64,000 bases of DNA from Pseudomonadota bacterium (GTDB taxonomy: Bacteria > Myxococcota > Myxococcia > Myxococcales > Myxococcaceae). Made by a program: the position numbers and the translations under genes. Location of the stretch: contig JAFAAN010000071.1 in the NCBI GenBank assembly GCA_023426545.1, positions 20,581 through 84,580 on the forward strand, read 5' to 3'. Shown here one piece after another: positions 17,727 through 26,202 of this stretch (position 1 is the first letter of the stretch; every line of letters begins with the position of its first letter). The notes beneath the pieces were generated by a model. That model was not told the DNA's origin. It was given only the letters and a program-made list of their open reading frames with translations, and did not search any database.

Positions 17727-19615
17727 CAGGCCACTCCGAGCTGCTGGTGCAGCGAGGACAGGAGCGAGAAGAGGTCCGCCCCCGCGTAGAAGAAGAGGTC
17801 CACGCCCGCCGCGCGGAAGGCGGCCTCGTGGTCACCGGGACGGCCCGCCACGGCCACCGCGCGCGCGCCCTTCGCCTTCAGCGCCGCGGTCAGCGCCGGC
17901 ACCCATTCGGGGTAGAGCGCGTCCGGTCCGGAGATGACGGCGAGCGGCGCGCCCGACGCGGCGAAGCGCTCCGCCGCGTCCGCGAGGTCCGCGAAGCCGT
18001 GGGCGTCCACCGGCTCGATACCGCCCGCGGCGAGCACGTTGGCCGTCCAGGTCGAGCGGGTGGTGTGCTCCGCCACCGTGCCCAGGCTGGCCAGGAAGGC
18101 CCGCGGGCGCGTGCCCTTCGCGGCGAGGTGGCGGTCGCTCGCGTCGCGCAGGGACTCGAAGGCCTCCGCCACCCGCGTAGGGCGCAGGGGCAGCGCGCCC
18201 GTTGACGCGCTGGCGCTGGCAGGCGCGGGGTGTGGCTCTCGCGACACGGGCGTTTCACCCAGGTGGGGGAACTCGCTCACGCCGACGATGGGCAGGCGGC
18301 GGGTGCGCACGGCCTTGTCACGCGCCGCGCGCGTCTCGTCGAGCACCCGGGCCACGTCGCCCTCGGTGAGCGCCCGGGCCATGCCGCCCAGCGACTCGAT
18401 GCGCCGCAGCTCCGCCCAGGCGGCGCGCGCGATCTCCTGCGTGAGCTGCTCCAGGTAGTAGCTGCCGCCCGCGGGGTCGGCGACGCGGTTGAGGCTCGAC
18501 TCGTCGCGCAGGATGAGCTGGGTGTTGCGCGCCAGCCGCCGGGCGGACGCGTCGGGCGTGCCCAGGGACTCGTCGAAGGGCGAGGTGCTGATGCTGTCCG
18601 CGCCACCGACGACGGCGGCGAAGGACTCCGCGGTGGCGCGGAGGATGTTCACCCACGGGTCGCGCTGCGTCTTCGTGGCGCTCGCGGTGCGCGCGTGCAG
18701 CACCATGGCCTGGGCCTCCGGCGAAGCGCCGCAGGCGGCCACGGCCTTGGACCACAGGAGCCGCGCGGCGCGGAGCCGGGCAATCTCCGGGAAGAACTGT
18801 CCACCCACGGACAGGGCGAACTGGATGGAGCGCGCCGAGTCCTCGGGGGACACGCCCGCGCGCTCCAGGCCGCGCAGGTACTCCACCCCGGTGGCGATGG
18901 CCCACGCCAGCTCGTGCACGGACGTGGCGCCCGCGTCCGCGTAGGCGCGCGTGGACACGAGCAGCACCCGCAGCCCCGGCGCGGACGCTCGCAGTGAGGT
19001 GACGAGGGGGGCGGCCTGCGCCAGCGTCGCGTCCAGCCCCAGGGGCGACGCGCCCGTGCGGGCCAGGATGCCGAGCGGGTCGACGCCCAGGCAGCCCTTC
19101 AGGGCCGCGCGGGGCACGCCGGTCTGCTCCGCCGTGTGCAGCAGGTGGTTCGCGGCGGTGAGGGGCTCGGCCTCGGGCTCCAGGTGGACCGCCGTCTTGT
19201 CGAGCGGCGCGTGGGCGAGCAGCCGCTGCATCGCGGCGGCATCGGGCACGCGGATGCCCCGCGTCTCACCCAGGTGGAGCCACACGCCCCAGGTCCCCCG
19301 GTCCAGGTCCGTGCGGATGGCCTCGGCGGCCCGCGACACGTCCGGCTCGCTGTACTCCTGGCACGGCATCCAGCCGCCCTCGGTCAGCCCCAGGGACTGG
19401 GTGCCCCGCACATAGGGCGCCACGCCGGGCGGCTCGGGCGGCGCGGCGGGCCCCTCCTGCTGCGTGTAGAGCGGCTGGAGCGACAGGCCGCCTTCCAGCT
19501 GGGATTGGAGCACGGAGAAGGGCTTGCCCTTCAGGTCCTTGTCCACGAGCCGGCGCCAGTCCTCCAGCGAGGGGGCCGGGAACTCCGAGGCGATATGGAG
19601 AGGCTCTTGCGCCAT
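17726..19615 (-). CDS. mutA: Methylmalonyl-CoA mutase, small subunit
   Basis: A 629-residue non-catalytic partner of the large subunit in the heterodimeric mutase. It has a mutase-like barrel, but its C-terminal domain lacks the DXHXXG cobalamin motif (EHTTRSTWTANVLAAGG stands at the equivalent place), as known for small subunits. The start is the ATG of MAQEPLHIA at 19615, with AGGA 6 nt upstream; an in-frame ATG 20 codons earlier has no ribosome site. It heads the operon with scpA and meaB. Confidence 0.93.
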   Translation of the reverse strand: MAQEPLHIASEFPAPSLEDWRRLVDKDLKGKPFSVLQSQLEGGLSLQPLYTQQEGPAAPPEPPGVAPYVRGTQSLGLTEGGWMPCQEYSEPDVSRAAEAIRTDLDRGTWGVWLHLGETRGIRVPDAAAMQRLLAHAPLDKTAVHLEPEAEPLTAANHLLHTAEQTGVPRAALKGCLGVDPLGILARTGASPLGLDATLAQAAPLVTSLRASAPGLRVLLVSTRAYADAGATSVHELAWAIATGVEYLRGLERAGVSPEDSARSIQFALSVGGQFFPEIARLRAARLLWSKAVAACGASPEAQAMVLHARTASATKTQRDPWVNILRATAESFAAVVGGADSISTSPFDESLGTPDASARRLARNTQLILRDESSLNRVADPAGGSYYLEQLTQEIARAAWAELRRIESLGGMARALTEGDVARVLDETRAARDKAVRTRRLPIVGVSEFPHLGETPVSREPHPAPASASASTGALPLRPTRVAEAFESLRDASDRHLAAKGTRPRAFLASLGTVAEHTTRSTWTANVLAAGGIEPVDAHGFADLADAAERFAASGAPLAVISGPDALYPEWVPALTAALKAKGARAVAVAGRPGDHEAAFRAAGVDLFFYAGADLFSLLSSLHQQLGVA

Positions 19616-19693
19616 GCTGCGTCCTCGCGGGGTGGGAGTCGCACCGTCCATAGGCGCAATGGCCCGGCGGGGCAATGGCTTCGAAGGGCCCGC

Positions 19694-20461
19694 TCAGTCC
19701 TCCGAAGGGATGTCCTGGCCCTTGAAGCCCCAGTCCTCCAACACTTTGGCTTCATCCTGCGCGCTTTTTGTCTTCTTGAAACGGGCGCCGGACACGCCCT
19801 TGACGCGCCGCTCACAGGCGGCCCAGGTGGCGTGGCGCTTCACGCTGCTGCCCACCTGGCTCAGATAGGAGTACGCCCTGGCGCCCGCCTCGCGCTGCTC
19901 GCGGGGCTTCTCCTCCGGAAGCGACATGTCCTCCGGCAGGTCGTACACGGCCACGCCGTAGCCCTGGAGGGGGCCGTTGTAGAGCTGCGCGCCCCTCTTC
20001 TTGGCGTAGGCGACGGCGATGGCGTCCACGCGCTCGTTGCCGGGCACGCCCACGTGTCCGCGCACGTAGAACCACGCCACGGTGGCGGCTTCGCCGTCAT
20101 GGTCCTCCTTGCGTCGGGCCAGGAGCGCCATCAGCCGCTTCCAGTAGGGCGCGTTCGCGACCTCGCCGCCCTCGGCCGTCTTCCAGCCGCGCCGGCTCCA
20201 GCCAAAGGCCCAGCGGGTGGCGCCCTGAATCACGTAGGTGGAGTCCGTGTGGATGTGGATGGGACCGGGCAGGTGCTCCAGGTGGCGGAGGGCCTTGCCC
20301 ACGGCCGTCAGCTCCATGCGGTTGTTGGTGGTCTCCGGCTCATGGCCACCCAGCTCGGTCACCCTCCCATCGGGCGTGACGATGAGGGTTCCCCAGCCAC
20401 CGGGGCCGGGGTTGCCCGAGCAGGCGCCATCCGCGAAGACGAGGGTCGGGCGGTGCGTCAT
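19694..20461 (-). CDS. rnhA: RNase HI with C-terminal viroplasmin-like hybrid-binding domain
   Basis: A 255-residue ribonuclease H that cleaves RNA in RNA-DNA hybrids. Catalytic acids are in FADGACSGNPGPGGWG (D10), NNRMELTA (E about 48), HTDSTYV (D about 71) and GHVGVPGNERVD. The C-terminal 60 residues (SSVKRHATWAACERRVKGVSGARFKK split over 205-232) match the Caulimo_VI/viroplasmin-type hybrid-binding fold, with aromatic W, Cys-Glu and KGVSGA-KK signatures. In many RNases H1 that domain is N-terminal; here it is at the C-terminus after a linker. TAGGGT lies 6 nt before the ATG and no ribosome site is seen, so the mRNA is probably leaderless. Confidence 0.92.
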   Translation of the reverse strand: MTHRPTLVFADGACSGNPGPGGWGTLIVTPDGRVTELGGHEPETTNNRMELTAVGKALRHLEHLPGPIHIHTDSTYVIQGATRWAFGWSRRGWKTAEGGEVANAPYWKRLMALLARRKEDHDGEAATVAWFYVRGHVGVPGNERVDAIAVAYAKKRGAQLYNGPLQGYGVAVYDLPEDMSLPEEKPREQREAGARAYSYLSQVGSSVKRHATWAACERRVKGVSGARFKKTKSAQDEAKVLEDWGFKGQDIPSED

Positions 20462-20467
20462 GCCGGC

Positions 20468-20473
20468 ACCCTA
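20468..20473 (-). promoter_or_regulatory. -10 hexamer TAGGGT of rnhA
   Basis: TAGGGT on the minus strand is 6 nt upstream of the ATG at 20461, with no Shine-Dalgarno sequence between. This fits a leaderless start. Confidence 0.35.
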
Positions 20474-20521
20474 TTCGGCGCGGCGGACTCCCGCCAGGAA
20501 CCCGCGCGGACGGAGTTGCCC

Positions 20522-21151
20522 TCAGCGCGCGGCGCTCAGTGACGGGGCGGGGCGGACGCGCGCCAGCGCCGCGCGCATGACGTCCTCCGGCTGGGCCCCG
20601 CTCAGCAGCAGCGCCGGCCCTTCGCCCGCCAGCCGCATGGTCGGGGTGCCGCGGATGCCCAGGCGGCGGGCCTCTTCCTCGTCGGCGAGCACACGGGCGG
20701 TGTAGCGCCCGGCCTCCAGGGCCTGCGTCAATGAATCCCGGTCCAGTCCGGTCTCCCCCGCGAGGTCCGCCAGGACGCGAGGGTCGCCAATGTCACGGCT
20801 GTCCTCGAAGTACGCGTGGAAGAGGGCGGTGTGGAAGGGCGAGAAGCCGCCCGCGTCCTTGGCGAACTCCGCTGCTTCGAGGGCGAGCCGGCTGAGCGGC
20901 TGGAGGGTAGGCCGCTTCAGCCTCAAACCCCGCTGCTCGGCCATCGACGCGAGGGCGGGGGACCACCGCGCGCCCGGGGCGTCGGGCGTCTGAATTGGAG
21001 AGGGCCGCAGCTCGAAGGCCCGCCAGTGGATGTCGAGCTTCTTGCCCAGCGAGTTGCTGAGCTGCTCCAGCACCGGCAGCTGGAGGTAGCAGAAGGGGCA
21101 GACGTAATCGCTCCAGACGTCGAGGCGGACCGGGGTGTCTGAGTGGGCCAT
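20522..21151 (-). CDS. DsbA-family oxidoreductase (FrnE-like)
   Basis: A 209-residue thioredoxin-fold protein of the DsbA/FrnE group. The active site is SDYVCPFCYL (CPFC, Cys at about 18 and 21) after the first strand, and the cis-Pro loop is RGTPTM near 170. It lacks a signal peptide, which points to a cytoplasmic thiol-disulfide or polyketide-type isomerase role rather than periplasmic disulfide formation. AAGGAG lies about 10 nt before the ATG. The next gene downstream (rnhA) starts 60 bp away. Substrate unknown. Confidence 0.88.
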   Translation of the reverse strand: MAHSDTPVRLDVWSDYVCPFCYLQLPVLEQLSNSLGKKLDIHWRAFELRPSPIQTPDAPGARWSPALASMAEQRGLRLKRPTLQPLSRLALEAAEFAKDAGGFSPFHTALFHAYFEDSRDIGDPRVLADLAGETGLDRDSLTQALEAGRYTARVLADEEEARRLGIRGTPTMRLAGEGPALLLSGAQPEDVMRAALARVRPAPSLSAAR

Positions 21152-21294
21152 GGGCGCGGCTCCTTGCGGTTCCCGGAGGGACGTTCATTCACGTTGAGCA
21201 TCCGGGCGGAGGGGAGGAAGCCACGGCGCAAAGCAGGACCTTCCGCGGCCCAGCCGGGCGGGCGGGCCCACGCGGCCTGCCCGCGCTCCCCTGC

Positions 21295-22371
21295 CTATCC
21301 GCGGGGCGCGAGCGCCTGGACCAGGGACTCCATGAGCGCGGGAACGGTCCGGTGGCGCAGGTTGGGCGCCGCCTGCCCGGCCCACAGGGACACGAGGTCC
21401 GTGCGCCCGGCCTTGACGGCCGCGGGCTTCAGCTTCGACAGGAACCAGCTCTGGATGGGGAAGGGCGCCACCTCGTCCAGTCGGGACTTCATCTCCTCCG
21501 TCCAGCGGTTGCGCATGCCTCGCGCCAGCCGGCCCGTGAAGGCGCGGGTCAACGTGGTGTCCCGCGCCCGGTCGCTGAAGAGCAGCTCGCGGTGGGCGTC
21601 GGTCGTCCCGGACTCCTCGCAGGCGAGGAACGCGGTGCCGAGCTGCGCGGCCTGGGCGCCCAGCGCGAGCACGGCGCGGATTCCGCGGCCGTCCGCGATG
21701 CCGCCCGCCGCGATGACGGGCGCCTTCACCCGGTCGGCGACGAGCGGCGTGAGCGCGAGTGTTCCCATCAACGAGTCCTCGGCGCGCGCGAGGAAGGACG
21801 GCCGGTGTCCGCCGGCCTCGAAGCCCGTGGCCACGATGAGGTCGACGCCGGCCGCGTCCAGGGCTTCGGCCTCCGCGAGCGTGGTGGCCGCGCCCGCGGT
21901 GAGAATGCTCCGGCGCCGGCACTCGGCGAGCACCGGCGCGGGCGGCACCCCGAACACGAAGCTGAAGACAGGGGGGCGGGCTTCGAGAATCGCCTCCACC
22001 TGCTCCTCGAAGCGATGGTGGAGGCGCTCGGGGGGCCGGGGTTTCTCGACGCCGAGCTCGCGGTAGTACGGCTCGAAGATGCGGTAGATGCGCTCGAAGT
22101 CCTCCGGGCTGAGTGCCTCCCCTCCGGCGTCGTGGTCGGAGACCCAGAGGTTCAGCGCGAAGGGCTTGTCCGTCAGCGCGCGAATCTGGCCCGCCACGCG
22201 GCCAATCTCGTCGGGAGGGAGATGGTAGGCGCCGTAGGAGCCGAGTCCTCCGAGGTTGGACACCGCCGCCGTGAGGCGCTCCGTGGAGAACCCACCTCCG
22301 AAGGGGCCCTGGATGATGGGATGGCGGATGCCCAGTTTCTGGACGGCGTCGCTCGCTCGGCTCTGGCTCAT
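21295..22371 (-). CDS. Nitronate monooxygenase (NMO/2-nitropropane dioxygenase family)
   Basis: A 358-residue FMN enzyme of the NMO family, which oxidises nitronates such as propionate-3-nitronate. The N-terminal RHPIIQGPFGGG flavin-site strand, the AAGGIADGRGI phosphate-binding loop near 230, and GTAFLACEES mark the family. The start is the ATG at 22371, preceded by GAGGAG at 8 nt; upstream codons in the same frame lack family similarity. Close homologues may be enoyl reductase-like, so the exact substrate is uncertain. Confidence 0.88.
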   Translation of the reverse strand: MSQSRASDAVQKLGIRHPIIQGPFGGGFSTERLTAAVSNLGGLGSYGAYHLPPDEIGRVAGQIRALTDKPFALNLWVSDHDAGGEALSPEDFERIYRIFEPYYRELGVEKPRPPERLHHRFEEQVEAILEARPPVFSFVFGVPPAPVLAECRRRSILTAGAATTLAEAEALDAAGVDLIVATGFEAGGHRPSFLARAEDSLMGTLALTPLVADRVKAPVIAAGGIADGRGIRAVLALGAQAAQLGTAFLACEESGTTDAHRELLFSDRARDTTLTRAFTGRLARGMRNRWTEEMKSRLDEVAPFPIQSWFLSKLKPAAVKAGRTDLVSLWAGQAAPNLRHRTVPALMESLVQALAPRG

Positions 22372-22614
22372 CGGGTGGCTCCTCGTTCCGGAATGGGCAG
22401 AGGCATAATCGTGGACACCGCGCGCCGGGTGGGAATCGACAGGGCGGCGCGGCGTCCATCGTCCGCGGCGCGCCGCTGTGCTTGTACCGGAAGGAGGGAG
22501 GGACGAGCGGGGCGTCCGCCGCGTGCACCGGGGCACCGGCTGCCAAAGCATCGGGCCGTGACCACGGTTGGCTCCGGAGGCGTGATGCGCCCTCCTTGAC
22601 GAAAGGGGTCAGTC

Positions 22615-23079
22615 ATGAAGCTCAGGGTGATGGGGTTGATTGCCGGTCTGGCATGGAGTGGCGCTGCGCTGGCTCAAGGCTCGCAAGGTTCATCGATGCC
22701 GCCGGAACCAACGATGCCGCAGGACCCATCGGGTCAGCAGCCATCGAGCCAGCATCCATCGAGTCAGCACCCGTCGACGAGCGGGTCCCAGATGTCCGGT
22801 GGGATGGGCGGCAGTCAGGCACAGGGCCAGCAGGAGCTGAGCGGCTCCGTGGTGGCCATGCGCCGGGACAAGCTCTACATCAAGGACGAGAACGGCGCGG
22901 TGGTGCCCGTTGGCGTGAATCACTCCACGGAAATCGACGGGAAGCGCATCGAGAAGAGCCGGGACATCCACAGCCACCTCCGGCGTGAGTTCAAGGAGGG
23001 GGACCAGGTCCGGACGCGGTTCAACGTGGAGAAGACGACGGAGAACATGGCGTCTTCCATCGAGAAGACGAACAAGTAG
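22615..23079 (+). CDS. Secreted small protein with Ser/Pro/Gln repeat linker
   Basis: A 154-residue protein with a clear signal peptide (LRVMGLIAGLAWSGAALAQ, cleavage probably after ALA). A low-complexity stretch of PSSQH repeats (about 40-60) follows, then a compact C-terminal domain of alternating strands (SGSVVAMRRDKLYIKDENGAVVPVGV). That domain resembles small OB/SH3-like domains seen in secreted proteins, but I recognise no named family. AGGGG lies 6 nt before the ATG. Probably periplasmic or extracellular. Confidence 0.75.
   Translation: MKLRVMGLIAGLAWSGAALAQGSQGSSMPPEPTMPQDPSGQQPSSQHPSSQHPSTSGSQMSGGMGGSQAQGQQELSGSVVAMRRDKLYIKDENGAVVPVGVNHSTEIDGKRIEKSRDIHSHLRREFKEGDQVRTRFNVEKTTENMASSIEKTNK
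22735..22779 (+). repeat. Three tandem 15-nt repeats in coding sequence
   Basis: Three imperfect copies of a 15-nt unit (consensus CAGCA-CCATCGAG-) encode the QPSSQ/HPSSQ linker of the secreted protein. Such repeats can change copy number by slippage. Confidence 0.7.
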
Positions 23080-23178
23080 CCCGTGGTCATCGAAAGCGCC
23101 GCGGTCTGGTGCGCGATGGAGCAGGTCCATTGCCGCCGGACCGCGGCTGTCATCGTCGGCGCGGAAGCGCGTGGCGGC

Positions 23179-25482
23179 TCAGAGATTGAAGCCCACGTTG
23201 CCGACGGAGATGCTCGGGCCGAAGATGAAGGACCATTTGCTGGACGGCACGACCGGGTCCAGCGCGGGGTCGCCTCCCGTGCGCCGCCGGATGTCGCCGC
23301 GGAACTCGTAGGCCATCCACGCCTGCGCGCCCACGGCGGCGCCGGGGCCAATGGGCACACGCAGGCCCAGGCCGAGGACCACCGCGAGCGTGGGCGGGAA
23401 CTGGATGTCTCCCGACTGCGGAACGAGCCCCAGTCCCATCAAGCCCGCTTCGATGCCCAGCAGCCGCTCCTGGCCTTCGTTGTTCAACAAGGCCAGGCGC
23501 GACACGACGCCGAAGTTGATGGCCAGCTGCCCGGTGGGCTCGGTGGCGCGGTAGAGGCCGGCGGGAATGGCGGCCGTCGTGTACAGCCGGAAGAGGCCGC
23601 CGGTGACGATGGCCGTCCACTGCGCGGAGGGCAGGCCCGTGCGGTCCGTGGTGCTCAAGGCGTAGCGCGACTCGTCCGCCACGTGGGACACCTGCACGGT
23701 GATGCGGTCGTACTGCCCCAGGTTGCCCGGGACGGGGATGTCGCGCTGGTCTCCCTGCGGGCGCAGGAACATGCGCTGCTCGACGTTGCTCTCGCTCCGC
23801 GCCGAGCCGTCCGGCCGGGTGACGTTGATGCGGAGGACGACCTCCTGGTTGCCTTCCTCGGGCTTCAGCCGCTCCCGGTGCACGATGACGCGGCACGTGT
23901 TGCGCATCGCATAGGGAATCCGGTGGGGCCGGCTCGGCTCCAGCTGCTGGTCCTTGCCCTCCGCGTTCGCGCAGACGAACTCCACCAGGTTCTCGATGCG
24001 GGTGGGCACGCTCGCCTCGCGCACCACGCGCTGGAAGCGCTCGTCGACCAACACCAGGTCCGTGGTGGCCAGCTCCGCGGGCAGCGTGGGGAGCCGGTAG
24101 CCGAAGCGCAGCGCGACGAACGCGCCGGGCGCGGCCTCGCCCTGGATGAGGGTGGCGGACTCGCGCGTCGTGACGCTGTAGGCACCCGGCAGCGGCTCCA
24201 GCACGAAGCGGCCCAGGCCCGCGTTGGAGGCCATGTGCACCTCCGCGGGCCGGTTGGTGGGGATGAAGTCGATGGAGCCATGCCCGGGGAGCACGAGGCT
24301 GGCGCGCGGGACGGGCAGGGGCAGGGTCTTCGCCGTCTCCGAGGCCACCACCGAGCCATCCTGCCGCGAGGTCAGCGCGGTGATGGTCACCTGCTGGTCG
24401 GACGTGCCGCCGGTGCGCAGCAGCACGTAGGTGCCCTCGGCCAGCTTCACCACGCGCTCCACGCGGACGCGGAGGCCGTTGACGGTCCACACCAGGGTGC
24501 GCGGGTCATGCGCGCAGACAGGGTCGAGCCGGACCACGAGCGCGGAGTTCTCCGCGCCGCGCAACACCGAGCCCTCTACGGCGGTGAGCGGGCAGGCGAG
24601 CACGGACAGCGTGGTGGTGATGACCTGGTCCAGCGCGTCGCCGCGCGCGAAGAAGACGCGGGGCACCAGGCGCGCGCGCAGCGTGACGGTCGCGTCCACG
24701 CCCGGGACGTTGCGGACGGAGATGAAGCCCTCGTCGGGCTCGCAGCGCGCGATGCCGCAGTCGGCGGTCGCAATCGCCTCGGAGTGGCTGATAGGGACGC
24801 TGCCCGGGCCCTTGGACACGTCGATGCCGTTGGACAGCACCAGCGGCTCGGTGAGGATGGTCCGGCCGGGCCGGATGCGGAGCGACTCGGGGTCCAGCAG
24901 GTTGCCGTTGGCGTCGTACGTCTTCACTTCCGGGCCGGTGCGGCCGTACGGCGGAATCCAGTAGAGCGCCGTGTCCGTGGGGAGCCCCTGCGGCACGGGC
25001 ACCGCGCAGTCCGCGAGCCCCCTCGGCTTGGACGGGGAAAGGCAGACGTCCTGGCCCTCCATGGTGGGGCGCTCCGGTTCGCCGCGCGGCTTGCCGGACC
25101 AGGCGACGCCCACGTTCAGGAGCCCCACGCCGCGCAGCTCCAGCCGGCCTTCGTCCGGATAGAACGAGGTGCCCGAGGCGTCGATGCGCGGGAGCGGGCC
25201 GGTGGCAATCACCGTGACCGTCTTTTCGCTCGTCGCGCACTGCGCGGGCGTATCCGCCACCTTGAGGTCCAGCGTCCGCGCGCTGTCATCCGGTCTGGCG
25301 GGCGGGTGCATGGAGCGCGCATCCGGCCCCAGACTCCAGCCGTTGCGGATCGGACCGCAGATGACCCCTTGGGTCAGCACCTCGACCGGCCTGCCGCCCT
25401 CGGGCACTTGCACGACGGGAGCGGCGGCGGCGAGTCCCGCGGCCAGCAGCGAGGTGAGGACGACGAGGCGGGCAGGGCGCAT
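23179..25482 (-). CDS. Large secreted protein, possible outer-membrane C-terminus
   Basis: About 767 residues with a signal peptide (RLVVLTSLLAAGLAAAAPVV). The body is beta-rich with no motif I recognise. The C-terminal about 130 residues (GGLFRLYTTAAIPAGLYRA to the terminal VGNVGFNL) alternate hydrophobic residues and end in a terminal aromatic/hydrophobic pattern as in outer-membrane barrels. Several Cys are present, some possibly paired. A GTG (25485) directly precedes the ATG (25482). The start sits right after a 6-bp hairpin at 25486-25501, with GGAGG on its far side. Function unknown. Confidence 0.75.
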   Translation of the reverse strand: MRPARLVVLTSLLAAGLAAAAPVVQVPEGGRPVEVLTQGVICGPIRNGWSLGPDARSMHPPARPDDSARTLDLKVADTPAQCATSEKTVTVIATGPLPRIDASGTSFYPDEGRLELRGVGLLNVGVAWSGKPRGEPERPTMEGQDVCLSPSKPRGLADCAVPVPQGLPTDTALYWIPPYGRTGPEVKTYDANGNLLDPESLRIRPGRTILTEPLVLSNGIDVSKGPGSVPISHSEAIATADCGIARCEPDEGFISVRNVPGVDATVTLRARLVPRVFFARGDALDQVITTTLSVLACPLTAVEGSVLRGAENSALVVRLDPVCAHDPRTLVWTVNGLRVRVERVVKLAEGTYVLLRTGGTSDQQVTITALTSRQDGSVVASETAKTLPLPVPRASLVLPGHGSIDFIPTNRPAEVHMASNAGLGRFVLEPLPGAYSVTTRESATLIQGEAAPGAFVALRFGYRLPTLPAELATTDLVLVDERFQRVVREASVPTRIENLVEFVCANAEGKDQQLEPSRPHRIPYAMRNTCRVIVHRERLKPEEGNQEVVLRINVTRPDGSARSESNVEQRMFLRPQGDQRDIPVPGNLGQYDRITVQVSHVADESRYALSTTDRTGLPSAQWTAIVTGGLFRLYTTAAIPAGLYRATEPTGQLAINFGVVSRLALLNNEGQERLLGIEAGLMGLGLVPQSGDIQFPPTLAVVLGLGLRVPIGPGAAVGAQAWMAYEFRGDIRRRTGGDPALDPVVPSSKWSFIFGPSISVGNVGFNL

Positions 25483-25485
25483 CAC

Positions 25486-25501
25486 TTCGCTAAAGAGCGA
25501 A
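25486..25501 (-). promoter_or_regulatory. Hairpin between ribosome site and start codon
   Basis: TTCGCT and AGCGAA pair perfectly around a 4-nt loop, directly abutting the GTG/ATG start of the large secreted protein. GGAGG lies just upstream of the hairpin, 23 nt from the start in linear distance, so folding would bring it to normal spacing. It may control translation. Confidence 0.4.
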
Positions 25502-25538
25502 GGATGCCTCCACCGTCAAGCCCGATTGCCCGCGGGTA

Positions 25539-26009
25539 TCAGACCGCGGGCTGCGCCTCGATGCCCAAGGCCTCATGGGCGAACCGGAACATTCGCTCAT
25601 TGAGCTTTCCAAGAAACTCAAGCGGGTGCCGGCCGGAGCGGTCCGCCGCGTCCTCCAGCTTCTCCTTGCACCGCAAGTCGGCGCAAAGGTTCACTCCCAC
25701 GCGCCGCTTGTTGTCCACGGCGGTGGTGAGCAGGCACACCTCGTGGGCCGAGCCGTCGCTGTGGCACCACTCACACATGCGGGTGACGGGCTCGCCGCCC
25801 AGCGAGTCCCGGCGGAAGATGATGCCAATGGGCTTGCGGCTGCCGGGCGCGGAGAAGACGAGGTACACGCGCGCGCCGGAGGTCTCCGTCCAGGCCAGGT
25901 AGTCGCGCACGAAGAGCGGGAAGGTGATGCCCGGCGGCATCTCGATGACGCGGCGGTCTCTCGGGCGGAAGGACTCGATGAGCGCCCGGTCGTTTTCGAA
26001 TCGGAACAC
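25539..26009 (-). CDS. FBP-type treble-clef zinc-finger protein
   Basis: A 156-residue protein matching the FBP C-terminal (elongation factor G-binding, FusB-like) zinc-finger family. Four Cys ligands sit in MCEWCHSDG (about 75-83) and LCADLRC (about 105-111), with the family VCLLTTAVDNKRRVG strand between. In Gram-positives, FusB/FBP binds EF-G and rescues stalled ribosomes; the role in myxobacteria is unknown. The GTG at 26009 has a perfect AAGGAG 5 nt upstream, so longer starts further upstream are unlikely. Likely cytoplasmic. Confidence 0.85.
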   Translation of the reverse strand: MFRFENDRALIESFRPRDRRVIEMPPGITFPLFVRDYLAWTETSGARVYLVFSAPGSRKPIGIIFRRDSLGGEPVTRMCEWCHSDGSAHEVCLLTTAVDNKRRVGVNLCADLRCKEKLEDAADRSGRHPLEFLGKLNERMFRFAHEALGIEAQPAV

Positions 26010-26202
26010 GGCTGCTCCTTGGCGAAACCCTGCCCCTAACAGCCGGTCAGGTCCGATTCCACCGGAACTCACCCGCGAGGCAGGTGCCCGCCTGGGGCCG
26101 CGGGGGGCCTCCCGCGAGGCGAGCGGGTGCGGCACGATTGCGCGGAGGGCGGGACACGGACGCCCAGGGTCCATGTTGAAACCGAGGCGAGGGAGTGTGC
26201 CC

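Noticed and set aside
23083..25902. A 939-codon plus-strand open frame opposite the large secreted protein
   Set aside because: It runs antisense to the signal-peptide gene at 23179-25482 and has no recognisable motif or ribosome site.
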